DNA of 34,173 bases, from assembly GCA_030706285.1 (NCBI GenBank), contig JAUZOU010000004.1, positions 1-34,173 on the forward strand, given 5' to 3'. The stretch's first letter is position 1, and each line of letters begins with the position of its first letter. The position numbers and the translations under genes are program-made. Of the stretch, positions 16,504-26,457 are shown piece after piece. Under the pieces are notes generated by a model. That model worked only from the letters and a program-made list of their open reading frames with translations, was not told the DNA's origin and ran no database searches. This stretch comes from Bacteroidota bacterium. GTDB lineage: Bacteria; Bacteroidota; Bacteroidia; Bacteroidales; UBA1402.

Positions 16504-18543
16504 TCAAAATGAATGTTCAGGTTTTTTCCATATAAATCGATAATTAAACCTTCGATTTGGAGCAGCGTCACCACCGGTACAAAATGAAACAGGATCTTTC
16601 AGTTCTTCGGCATTGTCGCTCCATTTGAAATCAATGATAAATTCACTGCTCATTAAATCCAACACGTTCCTTGGAATGGCCGCCTCAATCTTGTTTCCCT
16701 TTTTCCGGTACTTAACCCGGCATCGTTCCACCCAGTTTCCTCCTGCAGGTGAAGAAACATAAGCCATCAGAACAGTCGTTTTCGCATCGACGACTTTCAG
16801 GTTCAGGACATAGTCATAGCCATACCATCCCGTCGCAGAGTTGTGATCGGTATCGATGAAAAGCAGCATCCAGTTTTTGCCGGTACACGGTGAAATGTCG
16901 TTGGCTGTTTCCATATAGAAATAGATATTTTTCTTATCGACAGCTACTTTCGATGTCAGAAAATCGTTCCGTCCTGACTGATCGGAATAATGCAGACCGG
17001 CATATCCGTCATAATCGCGGTGGGCAACATCGCCTTTCGTATCTCTGTATTCGGTTGTGAGGACGTCCCAGTCTGAAAACCGGCCATCTATGGTAACCGG
17101 ATGGTATCCCTGATTAACAGGAACCGGCCGTACCCCCTTATACCGTCTGATGTTCTGAGCCAACTGCATATAATAATTGTCCGTATACCCATCCTTCATC
17201 GGTTGAATCGTCCGGTTAAACTCCGAATTGTACTGGTCGACAAAGAAGTAGTTGCTTTTCCGTCCCATAAAAGTGACACTATCTGTCTCTTTGTCCGGGA
17301 AAAACATACCGGCTGTCCATTCATTCCAGTCATTCACATAGATAAACTGAGGATCGGCCTGAAGGGCTTCGTCCCATCTTTCCTGAAAATACAAGCCGTA
17401 TTGGGTGGAATTGCCGGACGTTGTGCCGGCCGGTTGGGGTAAGTCATATTGATTGAGCAATGGCTCCCCGCCTTTTCTGGTCCAGGATTTTCCGATCATC
17501 GTAATCGGATGCTGAGCGGCTGTCACGGCCGCTTCTTCCCGTACTCCGTTACAGGTTGAAACCAGGTCAACCACAGGTAAATTCCGGACCCGTTCGTCAC
17601 TAAGATCATAACCGAAACTCCAGTTGCCTTCAGTTCCGACAAAACGGGACCCTCCCCATTGATAGTAACCCCACCACATATTCCGCAGGGTGAAAAATTG
17701 CTTCACCTCTTTAGAATAGTCTTTATAATAGGGTTCAGTATAATCCGGATCTCCATAATGAGGATTCGTCCGGTTAGTTACGGCGTCGGCTTCAAAATGG
17801 CGGTTGGGATGCTTGATGGCATTGGAATTGGCGTCAAAAAACGGCGTCGCATTATATAGCAGCAATGGTTTCCCCTTCCAGTAAAACCAAAGATCCTTAT
17901 ATTGACTGGCCTTGTAAATACGGTCATAAATATCCTGGACCACCGTAATGACGTTCCCGTTAAATGCCCAGAAGCAAAACGCGGGAACTTTGTTGCCTTC
18001 CGTCTTCATTTGCTCCATGACGTCAAAAACCGATGTCCACTCATCCCAATATTCCACCGCATTGGTGGCATCCATAATCAGGACATCTACGCCTGCATCC
18101 GAGAGCATGGACAGGTCTTTTCTGATGACATAAGGATCCCGGCTGAGAAAATAACCATTTTCCGGTTCGCCCCAATGGTAATACCCGCCGCCGTTCTCCC
18201 AGTCTTTACTTTTTCCGTCAAATCTGGCATCCGGATTTTTCTTTAAGATGTCCGTTACATTCTTGTAGCCGGCCGTTTTCAGTTTTGCCAATTGATCTGA
18301 ATGCCAGGTGACATAAAAAATACCAACGATCCTTTGCTTGTCCGGTTTTAACGATCCGGCCTGTTCGATACCTGGCATGATCCGTCCCAAGGCATCCGTA
18401 GCTACCCATGTATCCGGATAGATATCTCTGAACCCGCTCGTTTCCGGTTTAGCAGTTGCCAGTACAGGCAATCCTAAAAAAAACAGCATATAGAGGGCCA
18501 ATCGTCGTTGATTCATCTTTTGTATTGTTGTATACCTATTCAT
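16504..18543 (-). CDS. GH71/99-like putative glycosidase A with CBM9/DOMON-like module, no T9SS domain
   Basis: 679 residues from ATG 18543. An alternative start at 18516 (MNQRRLALYMLFF) would give a tidier signal peptide ending in ATA. The barrel-like domain (about 38-475) carries GIFYVTWHS (74-82), YYHWGEPENGYF (121-132), Asp158 (IMDATNA) and Glu408 in DWNEWTAG, preceded by YFQERWDEALQADP. The CBM9/DOMON-like domain fills about 482-672 (VTIDGRFSDW, then FIDTDHNSATGWYGYDYV). The protein ends at FNYRFIWKKPEHSF, exactly where its two paralogues continue into T9SS tails, so this copy is probably periplasmic. It starts 6 nt after the GH106 stop, implying translational coupling. I infer a glycosidase acting on imported oligosaccharides; no linkage can be assigned. 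Confidence 0.86.
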   Translation of the reverse strand: MNRYTTIQKMNQRRLALYMLFFLGLPVLATAKPETSGFRDIYPDTWVATDALGRIMPGIEQAGSLKPDKQRIVGIFYVTWHSDQLAKLKTAGYKNVTDILKKNPDARFDGKSKDWENGGGYYHWGEPENGYFLSRDPYVIRKDLSMLSDAGVDVLIMDATNAVEYWDEWTSVFDVMEQMKTEGNKVPAFCFWAFNGNVITVVQDIYDRIYKASQYKDLWFYWKGKPLLLYNATPFFDANSNAIKHPNRHFEADAVTNRTNPHYGDPDYTEPYYKDYSKEVKQFFTLRNMWWGYYQWGGSRFVGTEGNWSFGYDLSDERVRNLPVVDLVSTCNGVREEAAVTAAQHPITMIGKSWTRKGGEPLLNQYDLPQPAGTTSGNSTQYGLYFQERWDEALQADPQFIYVNDWNEWTAGMFFPDKETDSVTFMGRKSNYFFVDQYNSEFNRTIQPMKDGYTDNYYMQLAQNIRRYKGVRPVPVNQGYHPVTIDGRFSDWDVLTTEYRDTKGDVAHRDYDGYAGLHYSDQSGRNDFLTSKVAVDKKNIYFYMETANDISPCTGKNWMLLFIDTDHNSATGWYGYDYVLNLKVVDAKTTVLMAYVSSPAGGNWVERCRVKYRKKGNKIEAAIPRNVLDLMSSEFIIDFKWSDNAEELKDPVSFCTGGDAAPNRRFNYRFIWKKPEHSF

Positions 18544-18549
18544 GTCCGT

Positions 18550-21500
18550 TTAATAATTCACCGTTGTCAAATAAACAGGGCCCGCCAATCCTGATGGCTG
18601 CAAAGGCGATCCGGTATGGTACGGATTGACGATGCACCATGTCTTCCGGCTTTCTTCCGGCAGTCTGCTGTCGCCGATCAACCGGTTTGCCCAGGTATTG
18701 ACGACTGAGACCTCTATTTCATTTGTTCCGGTTCTGATTGCCTTTTTAATATCAACATGCCACGGTGCCGTCCAGGCACCTCCTACTTCCATACCGTTTA
18801 CCTTAACCCTGGCCATGGCCGAGAGCCTGCCTAGTTCCAAAAAAAGCCTGTCACACTGAGGTATCCGGTCCAGCGTCACGGTCTTTTGGTAAACAGCTGT
18901 GCCTGAATAGTATCTGATACTGTCATTCGAACTGTTGGTCCACCAATCAAGCCTGTTTGTTTTTTGCGGTTGTCTGGGGCCATCGAAGGCCGGATCAAAC
19001 TGAACAGTCCAACCGGCAGAAAGATCGGCCAAGGTGTCCGGTTCCGGGCAATTTATACCGGCAGAACTAGCAACAGTCATTGCTCTGCCGCTTGCTTTTT
19101 TCCTGAAAACAATAAAAGTACTTTCCAAAGGTTCCAGCTTGATGGGGACAGTTATCCCCTCTTTTGCCAGATGATAGTCCGGCAACAACCGGACGGATCC
19201 ATCGACTGGATTCCACCATTCAGGTAACTTGTTTCTGGTATTAAAACAAGGTTGGATCATCTGAACCGTTTCAGCCTGATTGGAAAGAAAATAGATGTCT
19301 TTATCTTTCAATCTTCTGTGTACAAACAAGATGGAATCGTTGTGTTCGATCAGGCAATCCGGTCTGTGACCAATCAGTCGGAAAACCTCCTTCATATCCA
19401 TACCATTGATAATCATTCCTTTTCCGACGTTGGCATATCTCACAGTCTTGCCATCTACCTTTCCCCAGATTTGATGAGCCGTTTCACTGACTTGTTTGTC
19501 AGCTTCCGGATAATGCCGGAGACTCGGAGACCGTTTGGGAGGTATGCCTACAACCACCGCTCCCGCATGGATCAGTTTCGAAATTTTTTTTAGCAGTTCA
19601 GGACGCATAGTCTCTTGTTTGGGCAAAACCAACACCCGGTAGCTCATGCCCCCCGGCAAGATGATTTTTCCATCTTTTACGTTTGCCTTAAACAAAACCT
19701 CGCTGTTGATGTAATCGAACGAATAACCCTGAGGAAGCGCAGGATCGCAGACGCCTGTCATTTTCGGCGTATCTTCTCCGATAAAATAGGCCACGTCGGC
19801 AACGTACGTTCCCTGCTGAAGCAAATAGTCACAACGTTTCAGATAGGATATAAAGAGATCCAGATAGCTAAACCAAGTATTCTTGCGGTTAAACTCGTTA
19901 CCGAACGGCGCATTGACACCCGGATATTTATCGTCATAGGGTTGCTGGATATACACATGAAGCAATGTATTGTTGATGCCTTCGGTAAAGAAACGGTCGC
20001 CTCTGCGTTTCATTTTCAAGGGGTAGCCTGAAAAAGCCGTACCACCGCTCGTGAACGATTCCGATGAGACCTTCCTTTTCCCGTATATATGGGCACAGGA
20101 AGAGGCTGCCCTATTCTCGATGTTTCCTAGTTCTCCCTCACTCCAGAATTCTCCCGAAACTTCGTCGGACTGTCCGCCGTATTGCAGAAATTCGCCTGGA
20201 AATCCCCAGTGCCCATAATTCTCAAGCCAAGTGGTCAATCCGTTTTTATGAGCCATCGTTCTTAACCCCCCGATGTAATTATAAGCAACCTTATCGGCGA
20301 CCAATCGCCTGAGATCCCACAGAAACCGGTCCGATTGATCACGGTTACTAACCACATGACCATTCAACACCGGAATAAACGGTACCGGATCATAGCCATA
20401 GGTTTTCCGGAATGTCTCAATCAAACCATCCGTCCAATTTTGCCCGCCGGTCTCATAACTGTCGGCAACCACCACTTTCCAGGTTTTTCTATCCTCAGCC
20501 GGTATTCGCCGCCTGATCTCACCGATAAAGGCATTGAAATGGGCACAAATATGCTGTTTGCTCATTTTATCGGCTTCCAGGCCTTGTGCCGGATAAAACG
20601 CCGGTTCATTTTTAACGCCGGTTGGTGTCATACCAGCCCTGACAATCTTCCACCGGCCTTCCGGAATGTTCCACTTCAGGTTTCCCGACGCATCCATATA
20701 GCGAGAAATATCTTGGACGGTTGATGGATGAATGTACAATGAATCTGCTGTTTCAGGCTGTCCGGGCCATCTATAATCAGACCATGCAGGAAGGGGAGTC
20801 TGGTGCATTTTGGCCAGAGATTTCTCAATAAAATTTTCCTCCAGCGGTTCCGGAGACAGTAAGATTTTCGAGAGTTCGCTTCCAGGTCTAATTTGATCCA
20901 ATATCAGTCTGACTGAAACCGTCCGGCAGTCGGGTACGGCCACCGTTACCGGTCCGGAAGGGTTAAAACCGACTTTCAGGTCATTGTTTGTCCTGTCCAC
21001 GTCAAATTGCCGGATCAGCCGGTAGCTACCGGCTTCCTGAACCAGCAACTGCACATGAAATGCCGATGTACTGCCAGGACCCGGATAAATCGAAACAGCT
21101 CTCAACACTTGAGCTTTTTCAGACTGAATGTCTATGGTCAATGTGTTCACCGACGGTAACCTGACTGACGTCTTGACATCGGTCTCGACAATCTTAGTCA
21201 ATCCGACAATGTCAGGAATAGAGCGGACCGTCAACGTCCGACCGGCCTGCTGACTGTTTGTTTCAGCCAATACTGGATAGGCCAGCACCCTGACATCCTG
21301 AAAACAGTCATCCGGTTTGACCAACTGGATAGTTGTTTGCGCCGGCCCGGAAACTTCCTTCTCTGACATGGACAAATAGCGCATCGCCTCTTCCGGCTTA
21401 ATCCAGGGACCACCCGACTGGCTCCAGCCGGGGCTGTTAAAAATGCCGATTTCAATGTTCAGTTCCGACGCCTTTTTTAAGGCAGCATGAAGAATGTTCC

Positions 21501-21828
21501 ACCATTCATCGCTGAACATCCTGACCTTTCCTCTCGGCATATCCGACAATCCGATATTTCCGATAAACGCCCTGTTGATGCCGGCCGCTTTCATTGCTTC
21601 CAGATCTTTCACCACGCCTTCTTCTGAAATATGATCGGAAAGCCAGTACCAATAGACAGACGTCTGAATGGACCAAGGCGCCTTGATAAAGGTCCGTTCG
21701 ATGGTTGACATGGAAGCAGCCTTGCATACAGATAGCTGCATGACAGTAAAAATGCCGACCATACAGAATAGCCAAAACTGAGTGGCGTTCCTGAAACTAC
21801 CCATGTATTTTTGCATTCTTACTATCAT
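18550..21828 (-). CDS. GH106 alpha-L-rhamnosidase
   Basis: 1092 residues. A signal peptide with hydrophobic core FWLFCMVGIFTVM ends near residue 38; the start could be ATG 21828 or an internal Met before the core. The barrel begins with YWYWLSDHISEEG (58-70) and the typical FNSPGWSQSGGPW (130-142). Candidate catalytic residues are Glu459 (DSYETGGQNW) and Glu590 (VSSESFTSGG); I recall the characterised enzyme BT0986 using glutamates at nearly the same positions. The C-terminal part (about 970-1085: ARVKVNGMEVGGAWTAPW) is a galactose-binding-like beta-sandwich. GH106 enzymes cleave terminal alpha-L-rhamnose from complex glycans by inversion. No T9SS tail is present, so it is predicted periplasmic. 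It lies 27 nt after SusD2 and leads the enzyme block of the PUL. Confidence 0.93.
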   Translation of the reverse strand: MIVRMQKYMGSFRNATQFWLFCMVGIFTVMQLSVCKAASMSTIERTFIKAPWSIQTSVYWYWLSDHISEEGVVKDLEAMKAAGINRAFIGNIGLSDMPRGKVRMFSDEWWNILHAALKKASELNIEIGIFNSPGWSQSGGPWIKPEEAMRYLSMSEKEVSGPAQTTIQLVKPDDCFQDVRVLAYPVLAETNSQQAGRTLTVRSIPDIVGLTKIVETDVKTSVRLPSVNTLTIDIQSEKAQVLRAVSIYPGPGSTSAFHVQLLVQEAGSYRLIRQFDVDRTNNDLKVGFNPSGPVTVAVPDCRTVSVRLILDQIRPGSELSKILLSPEPLEENFIEKSLAKMHQTPLPAWSDYRWPGQPETADSLYIHPSTVQDISRYMDASGNLKWNIPEGRWKIVRAGMTPTGVKNEPAFYPAQGLEADKMSKQHICAHFNAFIGEIRRRIPAEDRKTWKVVVADSYETGGQNWTDGLIETFRKTYGYDPVPFIPVLNGHVVSNRDQSDRFLWDLRRLVADKVAYNYIGGLRTMAHKNGLTTWLENYGHWGFPGEFLQYGGQSDEVSGEFWSEGELGNIENRAASSCAHIYGKRKVSSESFTSGGTAFSGYPLKMKRRGDRFFTEGINNTLLHVYIQQPYDDKYPGVNAPFGNEFNRKNTWFSYLDLFISYLKRCDYLLQQGTYVADVAYFIGEDTPKMTGVCDPALPQGYSFDYINSEVLFKANVKDGKIILPGGMSYRVLVLPKQETMRPELLKKISKLIHAGAVVVGIPPKRSPSLRHYPEADKQVSETAHQIWGKVDGKTVRYANVGKGMIINGMDMKEVFRLIGHRPDCLIEHNDSILFVHRRLKDKDIYFLSNQAETVQMIQPCFNTRNKLPEWWNPVDGSVRLLPDYHLAKEGITVPIKLEPLESTFIVFRKKASGRAMTVASSAGINCPEPDTLADLSAGWTVQFDPAFDGPRQPQKTNRLDWWTNSSNDSIRYYSGTAVYQKTVTLDRIPQCDRLFLELGRLSAMARVKVNGMEVGGAWTAPWHVDIKKAIRTGTNEIEVSVVNTWANRLIGDSRLPEESRKTWCIVNPYHTGSPLQPSGLAGPVYLTTVNY

Positions 21829-21855
21829 ACGTCTGATTGATTTGTTTGGTTAACC

Positions 21856-23640
21856 TTATTCCCAACCCGGATTTTGAATGCTGTATCCCAAGTATTTTTT
21901 AAGACGAAGGATTTCATCATTCGGAATCGGAAATAAATAAAATTTATCAGTAGCACAGTTGCGTTTTTCCACGACAAAGCGCTGATAATTATACTTGCCG
22001 ATCATGATTTTGTTTATGCGCATACCAGTGACGACATGATCGGTTGCAGACAGCGTTTTCCATCTTCTCGTATCGAAAAAGCTTTGTTCCTCAAATGCCA
22101 TCTCCACACGGCGTTCATTTCTCACTCTGGCTTTGAACTGTTCGGCAGTCAATCCTTTCAGATCGGGCATTCCCGCTCTTTCTCTAACAGCATTGACGGC
22201 CAAATAAGCTTTTGAAGGTACCGTTGTTTGGCTCTTCCCGACAGCTGCTTCAGCCGATGCCTCTGCATAATTCAGGTACAACTCGGCCAGCCTGAAGGCT
22301 TTGAAATAGCCGTCATATGTTGCATCTATATTTGATTTATAGGAAGCACTTTTTCTCATGTAATAGCCTGTCCGGGTATATTTGAGGCAATTGGGCGCAT
22401 TTTTCTCGACAAGCCCACAGTTGCCCCCCACATAGGTATAGACATTGCTGGATGTCGCTAAATTATAAATAGAGCCGTTGTAATAAATCGACGCTTTCAA
22501 ACGCGGATCACGATTCTCATACGGAGCGCTTTCACTGTATTTGGTAGCCAACGGATTGACGATCGGATCAAGATGCAGCGAATCTCTGTAACCCAGAATG
22601 GGCTGAATGCCGTCAATGGTTTCATAGCAATCGACCAGTTCCTGAGCCGGACAGTCTCCTGCATACATTTGACCGTCTGTGATGGGAAGTCCATCGTATT
22701 TGTACATGCTGTATTGTGCATTCATCTCCAGAATGGTTTCCTTGTCAATGATCCGTTCCGGATCGGACCTGTTCAAAAAATACGCATCATACGCTGAAAT
22801 ACCGTCACTTGCAGCCGGAGTAGCCTTGTACAATTCATATCCATGTGCCAAACAACTATCCAGACAACTTTCGCAGACAGTACTTGCCTCGGCCCAGGTA
22901 ATCGTACCGTCGGCCCATAGCGGACTAGCGGCATAAAGAGCCGTTTGAGACTTGATGGCACAAGCTGTCGCCTTATTAAAACGGCCTCTGTCGGCATCCG
23001 AGGTACCAGATATCCATCCGATCACCTCATTTGAATAACTTAAAACGGAATCACAATCGGCAAAGATCTGTCTGGCACAATCGGAAAAAGGAGCCCGCTT
23101 GATCTTCGAATAATCATAATTCAACGGAATTTCCCTGGTAAGCAATGGCACGCCTCCATACCGTTTGATCAACTGTAAATAGTAATAGGCTCTTAATGCA
23201 TACGCCTGAGCTTTATAGTTTTTTCTGTCGATTTCTGTTTTGACGATGGCCGTATCGATGTTGGCCAGGAATTTGTTGCAATACCGGATGCCACAATAAT
23301 AACGGTTCCAGGCATCACCGTTCAGCGGGATATTTGTCGGAGATACTTCTCCGGCACACCACCTGGTTGCCGAACCGTTTTCTATATCTCTGGCACTATA
23401 CGCTTCCGAACTATAGCCAGCCAGAAAGCCCGACCTGTCATAGCTCATACCGAAGCTTTCGAGCTGACTGTAACATAAGTTCAAATAACCGGCTGTCTTT
23501 TTCGCATTCGAAAACACATCTTCATAGGTGATTTTGCCATCCGGATACTCTTCTATGTCCATACAAGCGGAAAAAGAAAGGCAGACCAGACAAAACAAAA
23601 ATCCGTATAGTTCAATTTTCTTATACATATGCTGTCTCAT
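21856..23640 (-). CDS. SusD-like nutrient-binding outer-membrane lipoprotein (SusD2)
   Basis: 594 residues. A lipoprotein signal peptide ends at Cys26 (LSFSAC). Helical TPR-like segments (AYALRAYYYLQLIKRYGGVPLL, near 150-170) and the C-terminal SusD/RagB signature (FRLAELYLNYAEASAEA, then VRNERRVEMAFEEQSFFDTRRW) are clear. It would cap SusC2 at the cell surface and hand oligosaccharides to the channel. The ATG at 23640 shares one base with the TAA stop of SusC2 (TAATG), indicating translational coupling; an internal start at 23628 is possible. Length is normal for the family. It is followed 27 nt later by GH106. Confidence 0.95.
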   Translation of the reverse strand: MRQHMYKKIELYGFLFCLVCLSFSACMDIEEYPDGKITYEDVFSNAKKTAGYLNLCYSQLESFGMSYDRSGFLAGYSSEAYSARDIENGSATRWCAGEVSPTNIPLNGDAWNRYYCGIRYCNKFLANIDTAIVKTEIDRKNYKAQAYALRAYYYLQLIKRYGGVPLLTREIPLNYDYSKIKRAPFSDCARQIFADCDSVLSYSNEVIGWISGTSDADRGRFNKATACAIKSQTALYAASPLWADGTITWAEASTVCESCLDSCLAHGYELYKATPAASDGISAYDAYFLNRSDPERIIDKETILEMNAQYSMYKYDGLPITDGQMYAGDCPAQELVDCYETIDGIQPILGYRDSLHLDPIVNPLATKYSESAPYENRDPRLKASIYYNGSIYNLATSSNVYTYVGGNCGLVEKNAPNCLKYTRTGYYMRKSASYKSNIDATYDGYFKAFRLAELYLNYAEASAEAAVGKSQTTVPSKAYLAVNAVRERAGMPDLKGLTAEQFKARVRNERRVEMAFEEQSFFDTRRWKTLSATDHVVTGMRINKIMIGKYNYQRFVVEKRNCATDKFYLFPIPNDEILRLKKYLGYSIQNPGWE

Positions 23641-26429
23641 TAAAAAGTTAGATTTAGACCAAGGTTAAAGGTTCTGTAGATCGGATACTGGCTCCAGGAT
23701 CTCATTTCAGGATCAATATTCCTGAATTTAAGGGCCGTCCAAGTCAACAGGTTCGAGCCGTTCACGTTAAATCTGATCTTATTGACAGAAAACTTTCTGC
23801 AAATTTCTTCCGGTAACGAATAACCAAGATCCACACATTTCAACCGGAGATAATCTGTTTTGGAGAAAAAGAAATCATTACCCTGCAAACTGGAAGATGT
23901 CGTGGCAGTCAGAGCCGGATACTCAATTTTCTCTCCGCTGGCATAGCGTTCTGCCGTCCAGGCATGTTTGTGCAGATCCGAATAAATGCCTTGTGAGGCA
24001 GCTGTCTCCTGGATACCTGCTCCGTTGAAATACGATGTAGCGTTGGCTATGCCCTGAAACTGGATGTACAAATCAATGTTTTTATAATTAAATTGGGTAG
24101 ACAGACCGTACGAAATCTGAGGAAATGATCCCTTACCGAAAGGCGCCTGATCTTTTTCATCGATCAAACCATCCTTATTCAGATCTTTATACCGGAAATC
24201 GCCGACACGAGGAGCTGTTCCGCTATACTTCAAACCGGATTCGTCTAATTCTTCTTGGTTGTTGTAAAAACCATTTCCGTTGCTGTAATCGATGACATAG
24301 CCCCACTCCTGACCGGCGCAATATCCGTTCTGACGGTACGGGTAATAATAATTGCTGGACGATTTATCAAGTTCTCCGACATCGGTCACCTTGTTTTTGT
24401 TGTATGCCATGTTTCCGGACAAGTTCATGAACAACTCTTTGGCTAACTCTTTTTTATAGCCCAGCTCGATCTCAAAGCCTTTATTCTCCATTTTGCCAAG
24501 GTTCTGATAAGCCAAATTGCCCAACGCCACTCCTTGCAAACTCGGAATATCTTCACTCTGAATGGCTAAACCAGTCTGATTGACTTTCCAGACATCCATT
24601 TTCGCGGAAACGGTCTTGAACAGTTCAACATCCAACCCGAGGTTTTGTTGAGCCGATGTTTCCCAAGTAATGTCAGGATTCCCCATAACACCCTCCGAAA
24701 CCAGGGATCCGCTAAACAGGCTTGAAATATGCCCGCCGCCACCATGAGTAATGTTATCTTTGTACAGAAACCGTCCGCCGCTGATTTGTTCATTACCCAA
24801 ACGGCCATAAGAAGCTCTCAATTTAAGGAACGAGCACCAATCAAGACCTTTCATAAATGACTCTTGACTGGCAATCCAGGCACCTGAAACGACTGGAAAA
24901 ACACCATTTTTTTTGAACTCTTCCGATCCGTAATAAGAAACGTCAAATTGCAGGTAGTACTTCGAATCGTAGCCGTACTGTACATGTCCGGCCAACCCTC
25001 TGGTATCATACGGCAACGAACCGTCAATATGGTTTTCGGTGAAATAATTCAGGAAGGCATTGACCTCGTGCTTGTTGTCAAACGTTCTCTTATAATCGAG
25101 AAAGCCCTGAAAATTCATAAAATAATAAAAATTGGACGATTTACTGAGTGATAGGGCCGTATTCACATCCGTCCCGAATTTCTGATAGACCAAACTGTCC
25201 ATGTTCGAATAATCCCGGATATACATCGCATAATCACAGGAGCCCCTGGTGACACCTATGTAACGGCTATCATAGCCTAATAATCCCCTCATGCTCAAAC
25301 CCTTGGTAATAAAATTCATATTCCAGTTCATTCCGTAATCGACATTCAGGTACGTCAACATCTGCCTGGTATATCCCGAGCGGTTCAATTGGGCATAGAT
25401 CGGTGCTGTAATGAACTCCGTACCGACAACCTGTCCGTCAGGCGTAAGAGGGCCGTTTATGTAGGATGGCGTTGAAATGATGGTACTCATGGCGCCACCG
25501 GCATTGAACCGGTTGACTTCAACATTGGAGTTCAGAAAGCAATTCAAATTGGACGTCAAAGACACTTCAAGATTCGAGCGTAAATCAAACCTGTTCATGT
25601 ACAAAGAAGGATCGTATTTTTTATTTTTTTCGGTTTTATAAAAATAATCCTGATCGGTAAAACCGGCATTCACGAAATAGCGAATCCGTTGGGTGCCTCC
25701 CCTGATATTGACGTTGTAACGCTGCATGGGGGCAAAATTTTTCACATAGTTGTCATACCAGTTATTATCAGGATATAATTCATTTTTCCCGGCACTTTCC
25801 TTGAACGCCTTGACAACATCGTCGGAAAAAAGTTTGTTGCCTCCGTCGTTTGTCAAGGCCTCATTCCGCAACATCAAATAGTCCCAGGAATGTAACAATT
25901 TCGGCTTGTTTACACTTTGCTGGATGGAATAATCGGCGGTTACATCGACTACCGGTCTGCCGACAAAACCTTTTTTTGTCGTGATCAGGATGACACCGTT
26001 TGAGCCCCTAAAACCATAAAGCGCTACGGCGGCTGCATCTTTCAAAAGGCTGATCGATTCGATCGTGTTAACATTCAGCATATTCATATTAACCACCGGA
26101 TTAGGAATCCCGTCAAGTACAATTAACGGTTTATTGCCGGCTGTGGTGTTAAACCCGCGAATGTACATAGCCCCTTCATCACTGCCGGGTTCATTGGTAT
26201 TTTGTATTAACGTCAGCCCTGCGAGCTTCCCGGCCAGTTTCATGTTTAAGCCGGATGAAGGCATTTTGGCTAATGTGGCACCCGAAACAGTTGAGATAGC
26301 TCCGGTATAAGAACGTGCTGATGTTTTCAGGTTTCCGGCTATGTCGATTGTATCTGTCTGAGCTTTGAGGTATCCTGTTTGACAGGATACCACGAAAGTC
26401 ATTAAAAGCAGTTGGTATTTTATATTCAT
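23640..26429 (-). CDS. SusC-like TonB-dependent transporter lacking the N-terminal carboxypeptidase-like domain (SusC2)
   Basis: 929 residues from ATG 26429. Upstream in-frame ATGs (26471, 26486) would overlap or abut SusD1 and put a charged tail before the signal peptide MNIKYQLLLMTFVV...KAQ. After cleavage the protein goes almost directly into the plug (about 35-153: ISTVSGATLAKMP, AMYIRGF, PLIVLDGIP, GFRGSNGVILITTKKG), with no CarboxypepD_reg-like domain as in SusC1; DTIDI near residues 26-30 may be the TonB contact region. The rest is a 22-strand-type barrel ending in FNLGLNLTF. It imports oligosaccharides with SusD2. It starts 28 nt after the SusD1 stop, so both pairs form one operon. 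Confidence 0.94.
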   Translation of the reverse strand: MNIKYQLLLMTFVVSCQTGYLKAQTDTIDIAGNLKTSARSYTGAISTVSGATLAKMPSSGLNMKLAGKLAGLTLIQNTNEPGSDEGAMYIRGFNTTAGNKPLIVLDGIPNPVVNMNMLNVNTIESISLLKDAAAVALYGFRGSNGVILITTKKGFVGRPVVDVTADYSIQQSVNKPKLLHSWDYLMLRNEALTNDGGNKLFSDDVVKAFKESAGKNELYPDNNWYDNYVKNFAPMQRYNVNIRGGTQRIRYFVNAGFTDQDYFYKTEKNKKYDPSLYMNRFDLRSNLEVSLTSNLNCFLNSNVEVNRFNAGGAMSTIISTPSYINGPLTPDGQVVGTEFITAPIYAQLNRSGYTRQMLTYLNVDYGMNWNMNFITKGLSMRGLLGYDSRYIGVTRGSCDYAMYIRDYSNMDSLVYQKFGTDVNTALSLSKSSNFYYFMNFQGFLDYKRTFDNKHEVNAFLNYFTENHIDGSLPYDTRGLAGHVQYGYDSKYYLQFDVSYYGSEEFKKNGVFPVVSGAWIASQESFMKGLDWCSFLKLRASYGRLGNEQISGGRFLYKDNITHGGGGHISSLFSGSLVSEGVMGNPDITWETSAQQNLGLDVELFKTVSAKMDVWKVNQTGLAIQSEDIPSLQGVALGNLAYQNLGKMENKGFEIELGYKKELAKELFMNLSGNMAYNKNKVTDVGELDKSSSNYYYPYRQNGYCAGQEWGYVIDYSNGNGFYNNQEELDESGLKYSGTAPRVGDFRYKDLNKDGLIDEKDQAPFGKGSFPQISYGLSTQFNYKNIDLYIQFQGIANATSYFNGAGIQETAASQGIYSDLHKHAWTAERYASGEKIEYPALTATTSSSLQGNDFFFSKTDYLRLKCVDLGYSLPEEICRKFSVNKIRFNVNGSNLLTWTALKFRNIDPEMRSWSQYPIYRTFNLGLNLTF

Positions 26430-26457
26430 TTCGTATGATTTTAAGGTTATTTCTTTC

